Positions 23,880 through 35,874 are shown, numbered from the stretch's first letter. The stretch is 64,000 nt of DNA from Salminus brasiliensis (GCF_030463535.1 NC_132878.1:27299261-27363260); one strand, 5' to 3'. The notes: generated by a model not told the origin, from the sequence alone. Made by a program: numbers and translations.

Positions 23880-25150
23880 TTTATTTGACTATGCTATCAT
23901 TTAGATTTGGTCGATCTTGTCTGGACTTGGTCTAAATTCGGTCTCACTCTCATTTGTGCTCAGTCTAGACTCGTTCTTGCTCACATTTGTGCTCAGTCTA
24001 GACTTGTCCTCACTCTCATTTGGGCTTAGTCTAGACACACTCTTGCTCTCGTCTGGGCTCGGTCTAGACTTGTCTTCTCTCTCATTTTGGCTTAGTCTAG
24101 ATTTGGACTCATTTGGACTTTGCCTTGCTCTTAATTGGACTCAGTCTTGACTCTTGACTCTGCCTCGCTCTCAATTGGACTCGCTCTCGACTCTGCCTTG
24201 CTCTCAGTTGGACTCGGTCTTGATTCTGCCTCGTTCTCAATTGGACTCGGTCTTGACTCTTGACTCTGCCTCGCTCTCAATTGGACTTGGTCTTGACTCT
24301 GCCTTGCTCTCAATTGGACTCTGCCTCGCTCACAATTGGACTCGGCCTTGACTCTGACTTGCTCTCAATTGGACTCTGCCTTGCTCTCAATTGGACTCTG
24401 CTTCGCTCTCAATTGGACTCGGTCTTGACTCTGCCTTGCTCTCAATTGGACTCTGCCTCGCTCTCAATTGGACTTTGCCTTGCTCTCATTTGGACTCGGT
24501 CTTGACTCTGCCTCGCTCTCAATTGGACTTTGCCTTGCTCTCATTTGGACTCTGTCTTGACTCTGCCTTGCTCTCAATTGGACTCGGTCTTGACTCTTGA
24601 CTCTGCCTCGCTCTCAATTGGACTCACTCTCGACTCTGCTTTGCTCTCAACTGGACTCGGCCTTGACTCTGCCTTGCTTTCATTTGGACTCTGCCTTGCT
24701 CTCAATTGGACTCTGCCTCGCTCTCAATTGGACTCGGTCTTGACTCTGCCTTGCTCTCATTTGGACTCGGTCTTGACTCTTGACTCTGCCTCGCTCTCAA
24801 TTGGACTCGCTCTCGACTCTGCCTTGCTCTCATTTGGACTCGGTCTTGACTCTGCCTTGCTCTCATTTGGACTCGCTCTCGACTCTGCTTTGCTCTCAAC
24901 TGGACTCGGTCTCGACTCTGCTTTGCTCTCAACTGGACTCGCTCTCGACTCTGCTTTGCTCTCATTTGGACTCGGTCTTGACTCTGTCTTGCTCTCATTT
25001 GGACTCGGTCTTGACTCTGCCTTGCTCTCATTTGGACTCGGTCTTGACTCTGCCTTGCTCTCATTTGGACTCGGTCTTGACTCTGCCTTGCTCTCATTTC
25101 AACCCAGCATTTACTCTGCCCTGCTCTCGTTTGGACTAGGCCTTGTCTTG
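23880..25150. repeat. 33-bp minisatellite 'ttggactcggtcttgactctgccttgctctca'
   Basis: About 1 kb (24130-25130) of well-conserved 33-bp units, with a more degenerate leading part from 23880. The unit is three times eleven, so all frames can stay open: 222-residue and 131-residue frames encode SFGLGLDSALL-like or SRDRVQMRARQ-like repeats. I treat these as repeat translations and not as proteins. Confidence 0.9.
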
Positions 25151-25289
25151 GACTCAGCAGAGGTGGTCTTGACTACAGCCGTAGTTCCCAGTGCTTAATG
25201 AACACCGTTAGGCTGTAGATTCTGCTGTGCCGCTTCACCATCACCAGCAGCATTACTGACTAAAAGGTTTGAGCTCTAGTGTACACGGG

Positions 25290-25598
25290 CAGCAATGCTC
25301 CCAGCATCCGCGGCGCTCAAGCCCACGGTACGAGCTGCACCACACACACACGCGCGCGCGCGCAAAGAGAAAGTGGGCTAGCTTATGTAAGCTACCCTAG
25401 GTGAGATTCTACCGAGAGCTAGGAGCTTCCGGTGTTTCTCCCCCTGTCTTGCTCCCTTGCTGTCGCGCGCGAGATCGATTTCCGGTCAATGATCGATAAT
25501 CTCGAGCTGATCGGGAGCGGATGCGCGAGACGTAGAGCTACGGAGGCGAGGCGGAGCTGCGCAGCAACAACGCGCGCGTTACCGCAGTTACCTCACCA

Positions 25599-25637
<39 letters not shown>

Positions 25638-25738
25638 TACGCGCGCGCGCACACATACATGCACACACATACGCGCAGCAGTGGCGCAGGTTAAAACAGA
25701 AACACCAACCGGGATAATCGCGCAATAACGTTTCAGTG

Positions 25739-25790
<52 letters not shown>

Positions 25791-26283
25791 ACACACACAC
25801 ACACAACTCCCCCTCCCCCCGTCATCTCTGTTCTCTGGTTTCCATAGCGCTGGAATGGAACTGTGTGACACGCGGCGCACGCGGACAAACACACACACGC
25901 ACACAGACACACAGCGCACACACGTATACACGTATACGCACACGCGCGCCCGCGCACACAAACACATATGCAAGAATCGTCCATACAGCCAAGGTCACGA
26001 TGCATCATCGCGGCACCACAAAAACGATCACCATCACCATCACTATAGCAACCAGCACCAGCACCACCATCATCATCATCAACATCATCATCATCATCAT
26101 TATCCTCATCCTCTCGCTCACCATCATCTTCATCATGATGGGCTCCGTGTCCCGCGCGCGCCGTGTCTCCGCTCCGCTCGCGCCGCTCCGCCCACAGCAG
26201 CGCACGCGCACCACGCACGTCCGGTCAGGCGCGCGGAGAGCAGGGAGACTGCGCGAGCCTCAGTCCCTCAGCATCCCTCCCTG

Positions 26284-26321
<38 letters not shown>

Positions 26322-26350
26322 ATAGAGATGAGGGCGGGGCTTATTGAGGA
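25290..26350. promoter_or_regulatory. CpG island with simple repeats, probable promoter
   Basis: CpG is dense (cgcgcgcg runs, 'gcgcgagacgtagagctacg', 'gcgcgcgccgtgtctccgct') in an otherwise CpG-poor region, and a GC box (gggcggggc) lies at about 26330. Microsatellites (AC)n 25602-25633, (CT)n 25743-25788 and (CT)n 26286-26318 are embedded. This is what a vertebrate CpG-island promoter looks like. The transcript direction is not proven; a minus-strand donor at 26120 suggests minus. Frames of 126-203 residues are repeat artefacts. Confidence 0.6.
26122..26340 (-). other. Candidate first exon on the minus strand
   Basis: In minus-strand sense a CG-rich leader ends in ATGATGAAGATGATG followed by a consensus donor GTGAGC (26121-26116). 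If real, exon 1 would end at 26122 and carry a 5' UTR, perhaps with a few codons. No partner exon was identified. The candidate exon at 9.5 kb lies downstream on the same strand. Confidence 0.25.
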
Positions 26351-26404
26351 CTCAATCTCTATCTATCTATGGTTCTCTCTTTCTTAGGTGTATAGATGTT
26401 TCTT

Positions 26405-26406
<2 letters not shown>

Positions 26407-26449
<43 letters not shown>
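26407..26449. repeat. (GT)n microsatellite
   Basis: About 21 uninterrupted GT units just outside the CpG island. Confidence 0.9.
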
Positions 26450-26450
<1 letters not shown>

Positions 26451-27490
26451 AGGGCTGCCAACTTTTACAGTTTTTCTTGGAGTGAGATTCAGGTTGGTCC
26501 AGACTGAGTGACTGGGGTATGGGGTAGTGGGTTTGCCAAGAATTTTTACACTATTACTATTACTCATATATGTGCACTGATCTGTGGGGTCCTAGTGCTG
26601 TGATTTTCTGTTGCTAGCTGTGAGCATAATTACACCGCCATGTTTCACATAGATGAGTCCAATTAGATTCGATTTTTAGGAATACAGACACTTTTATGTA
26701 TCTGTAAAAACAAGAAGGAGAATATTGTCTCTATCATTGCTACGCCAGAATCGGCACTCTGCCCACCGCACTATGTAACTCTGGTGAAGTGGGCAGGACA
26801 GTGCTTGCAAGAGCTGCATAACACATGCTTCTTCCACTTGCTGAAAGTGAAAGTGATGGTTCTGCATCTCTCAGCTTGTCCAAAAACACACGTGTACAGT
26901 GTGTCCTTCAGTGGCGGCTCAAAGTGCAAATTACACTTCCCAACTGTAGGTGGAGCCCAGGAGCAAGAAATACCCATTCTCACACAATACGGCTTAAACA
27001 CTACATATATCAATGTGCTATAATCACATTTATTGCAAGTAAAAATGTCACAGATGTGGGACGGTTAAATCGGGCGGCCGTTCTTTACATCGTAGCAAGA
27101 TATTTCTGAAAAATGGACCATTAGAAAATTTCCAATAAACTTCACATTTTGGAGTTACAAGATTTTTGTTTGACAACAATGACATATAAATATATATGTG
27201 ACTGTGTTTGTAGCTTTTGTCTGTGTAGAGCTCTGTAGGATTATCACCTTTTTAACACAAGTACCAAAAGTCAGGTTGAATCCCAACCTCACGTTTGAGT
27301 TGTAATATGTTGGAGTTAACAGGATTTCTGTTCTGTGCATGGAAAGCAAACAGCTTCTGATTGGGATTAGAAAAACAAATATCCAGAGGTTTGTGTCATG
27401 CAACTATGTGTGTGAATGCAATTCTGAACTCCACAACTTGTTCAGCTATTTGCACTACAGAGACCCTTCTGTGGGACCAGACCAGGCAGC
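26450..27490. other. Non-genic DNA, nothing recognised
   Basis: Overlapping 80-94 residue frames at 26771-27109 show no recognisable domain. Confidence 0.4.
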
Positions 27491-27495
27491 CTAGC

Positions 27496-27757
27496 CTTCA
27501 GCACCCATGACCCTGTCGTCAGTTCACCGGTTGTCCTTCCTTGGAGCACTTTTGGTAGGTACTGACCACTGCATACCTCTGCATACCACTGTCACAGTGG
27601 CTCAGATTCCTACACTAACCCCCATTTTTCCTGCTTTTAACATATCAGCATCAAGAACTGACTGTTCACCCTCTGGCTATTATATCCCAGCCATTGACAT
27701 GCGCCACTCTAACCAGATCATTAATGTTATTCACTTTGTGTTTTAATGTTATGGCAA
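27496..27757. mobile_element. Tc1-like 3' fragment
   Basis: 'cacccatgaccctgtcgtca', 'gttcaccggttgtccttcct', 'tggtaggtactgaccactgc' and 'cccccatttttcctgctttt' are the conserved right-hand segment of the abundant fish Tc1 family whose coding strand is minus here. Confidence 0.75.
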
Positions 27758-28125
27758 ATTAGTTGAATTTCAAATTCAGCATTTCCTCAGATGCAGCAGG
27801 AATCTGAATTAAATTCAGGAAGTGCTGAAACAGCACCGCGGTCGCCCCAGGACTCAGAGCACACCAGCGGAAAATACAGGAAACATCCCTACTCCATGTT
27901 TCACTACAGGCTTTGCTCTTAGATGACTAAAATCTGTCCGGTAAGCTCCACCAATCCCTGACCAGCCTTTAAAAGGTCGGTCTGCAGTTCTATGCTTTAA
28001 TGCAGAAGGGGCGAGTAAGTAGCCTTAAAGCTAAAGAATCTGCATAACTCGCCCGGCAGTTTTTGTTCAGTCAGATTGTGTGATGTGGGCTTGTATACAG
28101 TATGATCCGACGCATGGTTTCCATG
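27758..28125. other. Non-genic DNA, nothing recognised
   Basis: No supported feature. Confidence 0.4.
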
Positions 28126-28595
28126 TAGCAACAATTTTTTGCAACCGCTTAGGATACCATAGCAACCGACTAGCTACAACAGCAACAACCTGGAAACCGC
28201 TTGGCAGCAGCATTTCAACCACCTGAAATACCATAGCAACCACTTAGCAACCACTGAGTAAAACCATAGCAACCACCTCACAACACCATTGCAACCATAT
28301 GGCAACAGCCTAGCAATGACTAGGGATATTATAGTAACTCCTCAGCCACCACCTTAGCAAGACTATAGTAACCACCTAGCAACCACTTAACAGCAGCATA
28401 GCAACCATAACAAACACTTAAAATCATAGTAACCACCTAGGATATCATAGCGACCACTAAGTAACAGCATAGTAACCACCTTACAACCACTTAGCAACAT
28501 CATTGCACCTGGGATACCATAGCAAATACTTAGCAACCACCTAGCAACACCATAGCAACTACATGGGATACTATGGCAACCACAGAGCAGCCATT
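28126..28595 (-). repeat. Imperfect 'ccatagcaaccacctagcaac' repeat
   Basis: Roughly 20 imperfect units of agcaacca, cctagcaac and accatagcaa. It is the reverse complement of the family at 6190-6545. Confidence 0.8.
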
Positions 28596-28834
28596 TCTAA
28601 ACCATTTAGAGACCCATGTACAAAGCAGAGATACCAGACACTGAACATAACATTTAGTTTTGGGGTGGTCAAAATGAGGAATATCGATGCTGATGGTCAA
28701 TAAAGAATTAATGAAGAAATGCTTCAGCCAACCTGTCTGATCTGCACTGAAACAGTTGCTATGAAGAAAGAACATCAGGCTATCAACCACATCTGCTGTC
28801 TCGCGAAATACCAACACTATTTTCTACACTCTTT

Positions 28835-28985
28835 CCAAATGAAAGTTATTCATGGGTTCTTTAGTAAAGGCAGTGGTTCAACATAGATGAGGGCATGACA
28901 ACTCGAAGCCATCTGAATGCATAAAGGGTTCTTTACATACAAGGAACATCTCTTGTGAATGGTTCTTGATTCTTCTGGTGGCGGA
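28835..28985. mobile_element. 'ggttctt' MITE fragment
   Basis: 'catgggttctttagtaaagg' and 'aaagggttctttacatacaa' with 'gaatggttcttgattcttct' are the internal motifs of the MITE type seen at 5.8 kb. Confidence 0.5.
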
Positions 28986-29267
28986 ACACAGCTGAGTGCT
29001 TTATTCTTTTAATAGATCCACATCATTTCATTAGAACTGGAAGAAAGGTGTGGAGGACGGGATGAGGCCGGGGCAAAACGCTCATAGATCCGAGCCACGT
29101 CCTGCTGTCTAATGCTCCCAGCTCTAAAGACCCCAAACAATCACCCAGGAGACTGGAACTGGACCAGTCAGCGTTCAGAGTAAGGTCAGCGACCAAAACA
29201 ACCGAGGACTGAGCTTTCACTGCATATACACTTCACTACTTCATAAAAAAGAGCAGTGATGTAATAA

Positions 29268-29298
<31 letters not shown>

Positions 29299-29345
29299 CT
29301 ATCTCCATCTCTCTATATGTTTTTTTCTCTTCATCTTTCTCATGG
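28986..29345. other. Non-genic DNA with a (TCTA)n microsatellite
   Basis: (CT)n and (CTAT)n lie at 29270-29303. A minus-strand 65-residue frame (29023-29220) is unrecognised. Confidence 0.4.
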
Positions 29346-29523
29346 TTAGAAGGACAAGATCCTTGAGAAACTTTTGGAGGTTCTTCATTTTGAAACTGTG
29401 GAGGAACCTTCAAGAAACGTTTTTCAGGGTTCCTCAAAGCACCTTAAGAGTGCCCTCCACAGTTTCAAATCGAAGAACCAAATCGAAGAACCAAAAGTTC
29501 CTCAAGCATCTTGTCCTTTTAAT
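29346..29523. mobile_element. Palindromic MITE with long inverted repeats
   Basis: The left arm 'aaggacaagatccttgagaa', 'cttttggaggttcttc' and 'tttgaaactgtggagg' is mirrored by the right arm 'cctccacagtttcaaatcga', 'gaagaaccaaaagttcctca' and 'agcatcttgtcctttt'. A 12-bp internal duplication (aatcgaagaacc) is present in the right arm. Confidence 0.8.
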
Positions 29524-29529
29524 AGTGCC

Positions 29530-29724
29530 ACCCCACCCCGTTTTTTCCTCTTTACCCTCTTTTTTCCTCTTTCCCTCTCTCTGTGTTCTCTTTTCCTTAT
29601 AATCACGCTCTATCCCCCACCTCTGTCTACTCCTCTTATCCTCTCTCCCACCATTTTTCCTTACTCTCTTTCTCTCTCTCTATTTCTCATTGTTTCTTCT
29701 CTGTCTTTTTCTGTATCTCTATTT

Positions 29725-29786
<62 letters not shown>

Positions 29787-29859
29787 TTTCTGCCCTCATC
29801 ACCTTTTCTGTACTATTTCTATGACCTGTGCCTATCCCCCTGCCTTCTCTCTCTCTCTT

Positions 29860-29914
<55 letters not shown>

Positions 29915-30360
29915 CTCTCTCTCTCTATCTATCTCTTTCTCTCTCACTGTCTCATCTTTTTTTCTCTTTCTCTTTCTTTATCTCTTTCTTTTCCCCATAC
30001 CTCTGTCTGTCTCTCCTCCATTCCTTTTCCTTCTCTCTCTCCCTCTCTCTCTCTTTTGTTTCCCCTTGTCTTCTTATTTCTCTTTCCCCCACTCTTAATC
30101 TATCTTTTACCCCATTCCTCTCATTTTTGTTTCCTTTCCTCTTTCTCTATTTCTCTCTCTCTCCCTCTCTCTCCCCTTTTCGTTGGCTATAGCTTTCTCT
30201 CTGTCTTTCTCTCTATTTCCCCTACACTCTCTCTGTCTGTCTCCCCTCCACTCCGTTTCCTTCCTTCCCTCTCTCTCTCTCTCTCTTTCTTTCTCTCTCT
30301 CATCCCCATGTCTCCTTATCTCTGTCTTTTCCCCATTCTTTATCTTTCTTTTTCCTCACT

Positions 30361-30424
<64 letters not shown>

Positions 30425-30530
30425 CTTTCCATTCTCTCCCCTTTCCCTGATCTTTATCTCACTTCTATTCTGTTCTGTAGTTTTTTATTCTCTCTCCCTC
30501 TCGTTTTCTCTCTGTCTTTTTCTCTCCTGG
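29530..30530. repeat. One-kilobase polypyrimidine tract with (CT)n cores
   Basis: Nearly all bases on this strand are C or T. Pure (CT)n cores lie at about 29731-29779, 29862-29910 and 30368-30417. Overlapping frames of 128-272 residues are Ser/Leu/Phe translations of the tract and are not genes. Confidence 0.9.
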
Positions 30531-31165
30531 TCTGGTGGAGTCGATGCCTTGACTCGTCAGGGCTGTTGAGGCGAAACACACACATATTTACGTATATATA
30601 TATGACTTGGGAAAAGAACATCAGTTAGAGGGGTTAATTAATGTGGGGAGTAAATTTGTAAACAGTGGCTGTGAACAGACTGAATGATGATCAGTGGCAC
30701 TGAAGTCTGCTCTACTCTGAGAGATCACCCATCAGACAGCGAGGACGCTAATTCGCAATGGCGTAAAATTATGTTCAGTGGTTATAAATGATGTACAGGA
30801 ATACATGGGAATAGTGTTCAGTAGCCTCAGGAGTCAAGTGTTACACATAGCATTTAATATTATACATGCCTTTATCCTATGTGTATGTGTTTCTGTGTGT
30901 ACGTGTGTGTGATATGAAGGAAAAGAAAGAGTGTGACTAATCAGCATAGATTGGAAAGATAAGCATCAGTCATGCTTACACAGCCTGTAAGGGAAGGGGG
31001 GGGGTGTTGTGGCAAAGAGAAAAAGAAAGGTGTGCAGAGAAAGAAACAAAACAGAAGAGGAAAGAGAGAGGGGAGAGCGAGCAAGAGAGTGAATAAAGAA
31101 AGAAAAGAGAGAGAGAAGAAAACTAAGATGAAAGAAGAGAGAGCGAGGACAAGAAAAATTACAAA
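30531..31165. other. Non-genic DNA with a purine-rich stretch
   Basis: 31010-31155 is rich in A and G on this strand, the opposite bias to the preceding tract. No gene was recognised. Confidence 0.45.
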
Positions 31166-33592
31166 GATTTTCACAATTAAACCTTTACACACAGCTGCTT
31201 TATCATCATTAAATCTTTACACACAGCTGCTTTATCATCATTAAATCTTTACACACAGCTGCTTTATCATCATTAAATCTTTACACACAGCTGCTTTATT
31301 ATAACTAAACCTTTACACACAGCTGCTTTATCACCATTAAACCTTTACGCACAGCTGCTTTATCATCACTAAACCTTTACACACAGCTGCTTTATCACCA
31401 CAAAAACTTTACACACAGCTGCTTTATCATCTGTAAACCTTTACACACAGCTGCTTTATCACCACTAAACATTTACACACAGCTGCTTTATTACCATTAA
31501 ACCTTTACACACAGCTGCTGTATCACCACAAAAACTTTACACACAGCTGCTTTATCATCTGTAAACCTTTACACACAGCTGCTTTATCACCACTAAACAT
31601 TTACACACAGCTGCTTTATCATCACTAAACCTTTACACACAGCTGCTTTATTACCATTAAACCTTTACACACAGCTGCTTTATTATAACTAAACCTTTAC
31701 ATACAGCTGCTGTATCACCACTAAACCTTTACACACAGCTGCTTTATCATCACAAAACCTTTACAGAAACATTACACACAGCTGCTTTATCGCCACAAAA
31801 ACTTCACATGCAGCTGCTTTATCACCACAAAACTTTACACACAGCTGCTTTATTATAACTAAACCTTTACATACAGCTGCTGTATCACCACTAAACCTTT
31901 ACACACAGCTGCTTTATCATCACTAAACCTTTACACACAGCTGCTTTATCATCATTAAATCTTTACACACAGCTGCTTTATCATCATTAAATCTTTACAC
32001 ACAGCTGCTTTATCATCATTAAATCTTTACACACAGCTGCTTTATTATAACTAAACCTTTACACACAGCTGCTTTATCACCATTAAACCTTTACGCACAG
32101 CTGCTTTATCATCACTAAACCTTTACACACAGCTGCTTTATCACCACAAAAACTTTACACACAGCTGCTTTATCATCTGTAAACCTTTACACACAGCTGC
32201 TTTATCACCACTAAACATTTACACACAGCTGCTTTATTACCATTAAACCTTTATACACAGCTGCTTTATTATAACTAAACCTTTACATACAGCTGCTGTA
32301 TCACCACAAAAACTTTACACACAGCTGCTTTATCATCTGTAAACCTTTACACACAGCTGCTTTATCACCACTAAACATTTACACACAGCTGCTTTATCAT
32401 CACTAAACCTTTACACACAGCTGCTTTATTACCATTAAACCTTTACACACAGCTGCTTTATTATAACTAAACCTTTACATACAGCTGCTGTATCACCACT
32501 AAACCTTTACACACAGCTGCTTTATCATCACAAAACCTTTACAGAAACATTACACACAGCTGCTTTATCACCACAAAAACTTTACATGCAACTGCTTTAT
32601 CGCCACAAAAACTTCACATGCAGCTGCTTTATCACCACAAAACTTTACACACAGCTGCTTTATTATAATTAAACCTTTACATACAGCTGCTGTATCACCA
32701 CTAAACCTTTACACACAGCTGCTTTATCATCACTAAACCTTTACACACAGCTGCTTTATTACCATTAAACCTTTACACACAGCTGCTTTATCATCACTAA
32801 ACCTTTACACACAGCTGCTTTATCATCACTAAAACTTTACACACAGCTGCTTTATCATCACTAAACCTTTACACACAGCTGCTTTATCATCACTAAACCT
32901 TTACACACAGCTGCTTTATTACCATTAAACCTTTACACACAGCTGCTTTATCATCACTAAACCTTTACACACAGCTGCTTTATCATCACTAAACCTTTAC
33001 ACACAGCTGCTGTATCACCACTAAACCTTTACACACAGCTGCTTTATCATCACAAAACCTTTACAGAAACATTACACACAGCTGCTTTATCACCACAAAA
33101 ACTTTACATGCAGCTGCTTTATCACCACAAAAACTTTACACACAGCTGCTTTATCGCCACAAAAACTTTACATGCAGCTGCTTTATCACCACAAAACTTT
33201 ACACACAGCTGCTTTATTATCACTAAACCTTTACACACAGCTGCTTTAACATCTCTAAACCTTTACACACGGCTGCTTTATCACCACTAAACATTTACAC
33301 ACAGCTGCTTTATCGCCACAAAAACCTTACATGTAGCTGCTTTATCACCACAAAACTTTACACACAGCTGCTTTATCACCACTAAACATTTACACACAGC
33401 TGCTTTATCATCATTAAACCTTTACACACAGCTGCTTTATTATAACTAAACCTTTACACACAGCTGCTTTATCACCACTAAACATTTACACACAGCTGCT
33501 TTATCACCACAAAGACTTTACACACAGCTGCTTTATCATCACTAAACCTTTACACACTGCTGATTTATCATGACTAAACCTTTACACACCAT
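31166..33592. repeat. Large 31-32 bp minisatellite 'taaacctttacacacagctgctttatcatcac'
   Basis: About 75 units with a conserved core 'tttacacacagctgctttat' and a variable 8-10 bp linker (catcact, caccact, ttataact, catctgt). Variant linkers recur in the same order in two neighbouring blocks of about 0.75 kb (31200-31955 and 31955-32715), which shows higher-order duplication. A rare unit containing 'ttacagaaacattacac' appears at 31761, 32539 and 33061. Confidence 0.95.
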
Positions 33593-34345
33593 CTCTTTTT
33601 TTAGTCACTGAAGTTAATGGAAAACAATGACAATCAAAAATTTCAAAAGAAAGGCGGAGAGAAGAAAGGGAGTTTGTGTGTGTGTATGCGTGTGTGTGTG
33701 TATGTACTGTATGTGTGTGTGACAAGGAAACATAATAAACCATGGTTGCCAAGGGAGCAAAGGCTGAGTAGGCATTGTTATTTAAATGAAAGTGAAGATG
33801 AAATACATTCTCCATTCTACCACCCAGATAGAGATAAACAAGAGAGAGAGGGGGAGGGGGGTGTGAGAAGGGGAGGGGGGGTTCTCTATTATTGTCTCTG
33901 TTTTTTTTTTCTTATCTCTCCTGTTTTCCTCTGCACTTCCATCTACACACACATCACTGCATACCTGCACCTTAATTCTTACACTCTTTATTTCAAAGCT
34001 ACTCTGATACACTTCTACTCAATCTGCCACACAGTTTACAACTGCGCTAAGCTCTTTGTGCCTTATTCACCAAGCATTGGTAAGAAAAATGTATTCTTAA
34101 AACTCACTTATGCAATTTTCACACAGGCTCTGACTAATTGACTAATGTTTAATTATTTGGCCACTGGAATCCGTTATTATAAAAGCAGAGCTGTGAACAG
34201 TGAATCCGATGTAGGCAGATATATGTGAATGAAGCCCATTCTTTTCATGTGCTGCTTTCACATCAATCCATACATACATCCCAGCTGGACACCAATGTTG
34301 ATAGATGTTAGGCAAGACAACCATATTTACCCTTCCAGGAACACA
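33593..34345. other. Non-genic DNA with small (GT)n and (GA)n stretches
   Basis: (GT)n occurs at about 33675-33722 and purine-rich sequence at 33840-33885. The 174-residue frame spanning them is not convincing. Confidence 0.4.
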
Positions 34346-34349
34346 CCAG

Positions 34350-34505
34350 TAAAACACACATAGTGGACAGTGGGCACACGTTCCATGCGGCGCCCGGGGA
34401 GCAGAGAGGGTGAATGGCCTTGCTCAAGGGCCTAACAGTGGCAGTTTGTATCAAACCCACAACCCTGTCATCAATAGCCCAAAGCTCTAACTGCCCTGGG
34501 TATTA
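34350..34505 (-). mobile_element. tRNA-derived SINE, reverse copy
   Basis: 'cccggggagcagagagggtg', 'gccttgctcaagggcctaac', 'agtggcagtttgtatcaaac' and 'ccacaaccctgtcatcaata' are the reverse complement of the SINE body at 23.5 kb. Confidence 0.75.
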
Positions 34506-34619
34506 TCTGGTTGCATGTAGGTTGTGACATCTGGTTACCAAAAACAGTTGTGAGGTGTATGGTGACCAAAACCTAGCGTCTGCTAAACTTCATAATGTTA
34601 AAAGTCCCATGCAATGTGA

Positions 34620-34665
34620 AATTCTAATGTTGACAAAAGTATTGGGACACATGCGGATTCTCATG
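34620..34665. mobile_element. Tc1-like terminal fragment
   Basis: 'gacaaaagtattgggacaca' is the terminal repeat of the Tc1 family whose other end occurs at 42.2 and 56.6 kb. Confidence 0.55.
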
Positions 34666-35572
34666 TCCAGGGAATGCTTTCTACGGAAGGATTTGATTGC
34701 ATTGAGCAACAAGAGAGTTGGTGAGGTCAGGATGTTTTGATTATCACCACCCCACCCCATATATATATATATATGTCATGTGTGTTTATAGTCCTGTATG
34801 TACACAGTTGTGTTGTGTATCTGAACTGTGTGTAGTCCTGTGTAATGTGCTGCTGTTGTGTGTTGTGTGTGAAGGACAACGTCCGATGTATATCCCGTTC
34901 CACAAGTCCCCAACTTCCCAACTGGCATTCAGCGTGGTGCCAAAAGATTTATGTGTGCTTCTCCAGAGAGTCCTACTGTATTACCAATAGTTCTTTGCAG
35001 TAGAGCTGTGTGTGTGTGCATTTGTACACCTGTGTGAGCAACAACATTTCATAAGTCGTGGTGTTAAGGAACCAAAACTGGCAAGCCTTGGAGGTTTGGA
35101 GCTTGATGTCAACCCAATGTTGTTTTTTGGCAGAAAATGAGACTTTGATTTTTATACCAAAATTCCAACGTCTTACCGTCTTACGTTTGTTGTCATACTG
35201 TCCATGTTGTCCTGCTTCGATAATGTCTTTATTTATTATAATGCAATGTATTTGTTGCATTGATTGTTCTCCATCTATCATGTATCAGGGCTGTGTTGTG
35301 TATCTGCACAGTCTGCAATGTGCTGCTGTTGTGTGTTGCACCATGAGCCTGAAGGTCCACATCCCGTTCCAATGTACAGAGGTTATAATGAAGAGTGACA
35401 ACAAAGTGACACACATGAGTAGACTTGGCTTGTTGGAGCTTTCAGAAACGTTAGAAGCACAGCTCATTGCAGCACTGTTAACAAAATACCAGAGAAGGTA
35501 GGATATGAGCTCTTTAAAGTTATCCGGTAAAGCTGCTTTCAACTGAGTTTAGCTATAAAAGGATATAACTAG

Positions 35573-35604
<32 letters not shown>

Positions 35605-35666
35605 ATTATATAATAGCACTCTCACGCACAGGAACAACTCAGCGCTCTGAGCCAGGGGAGCAAACA

Positions 35667-35699
<33 letters not shown>

Positions 35700-35838
35700 T
35701 AAAAACACACACTGTTTTGACTCTCTTTAGTGGCGTGTGCTCTTGTCTGCCCTCAGCATCTCTTCTCCTCTAACCTTTTCACTCCTGATTATACACACAC
35801 AGCTCTCATGCAGGGCCTCTCTCACTCTCTCTCGCTCA

Positions 35839-35874
<36 letters not shown>

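Noticed and set aside
24530-25198. 222-residue repeat protein on the plus strand
   Set aside because: The 33-bp tandem unit keeps several frames open on both strands, and no start context, signal or conserved domain supports coding.
25733-26347. Asp-rich, His-rich and Thr/His-rich frames over the CpG island
   Set aside because: They arise from (CT)n, (AC)n and (ATC)n simple repeats read in different frames. None has exon-like ends apart from the separate donor at 26121.
29374-30628. Overlapping Ser/Leu/Phe-rich frames of 128-272 residues
   Set aside because: They are translations of a (CT)n-rich polypyrimidine tract in several frames at once, with no domain and no splice-bounded codon structure.
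31166-33592. CRISPR-like array of regular 31-32 bp units
   Set aside because: The variable linkers are only 8-10 bp, spacers are reused, there are no cas genes, and the context is a vertebrate genome. It is a minisatellite.
35058-35501. 147-residue plus-strand frame
   Set aside because: It has Cys-rich composition but includes a copy of a local duplicated repeat (35282-35385), with no recognised domain or splice context.
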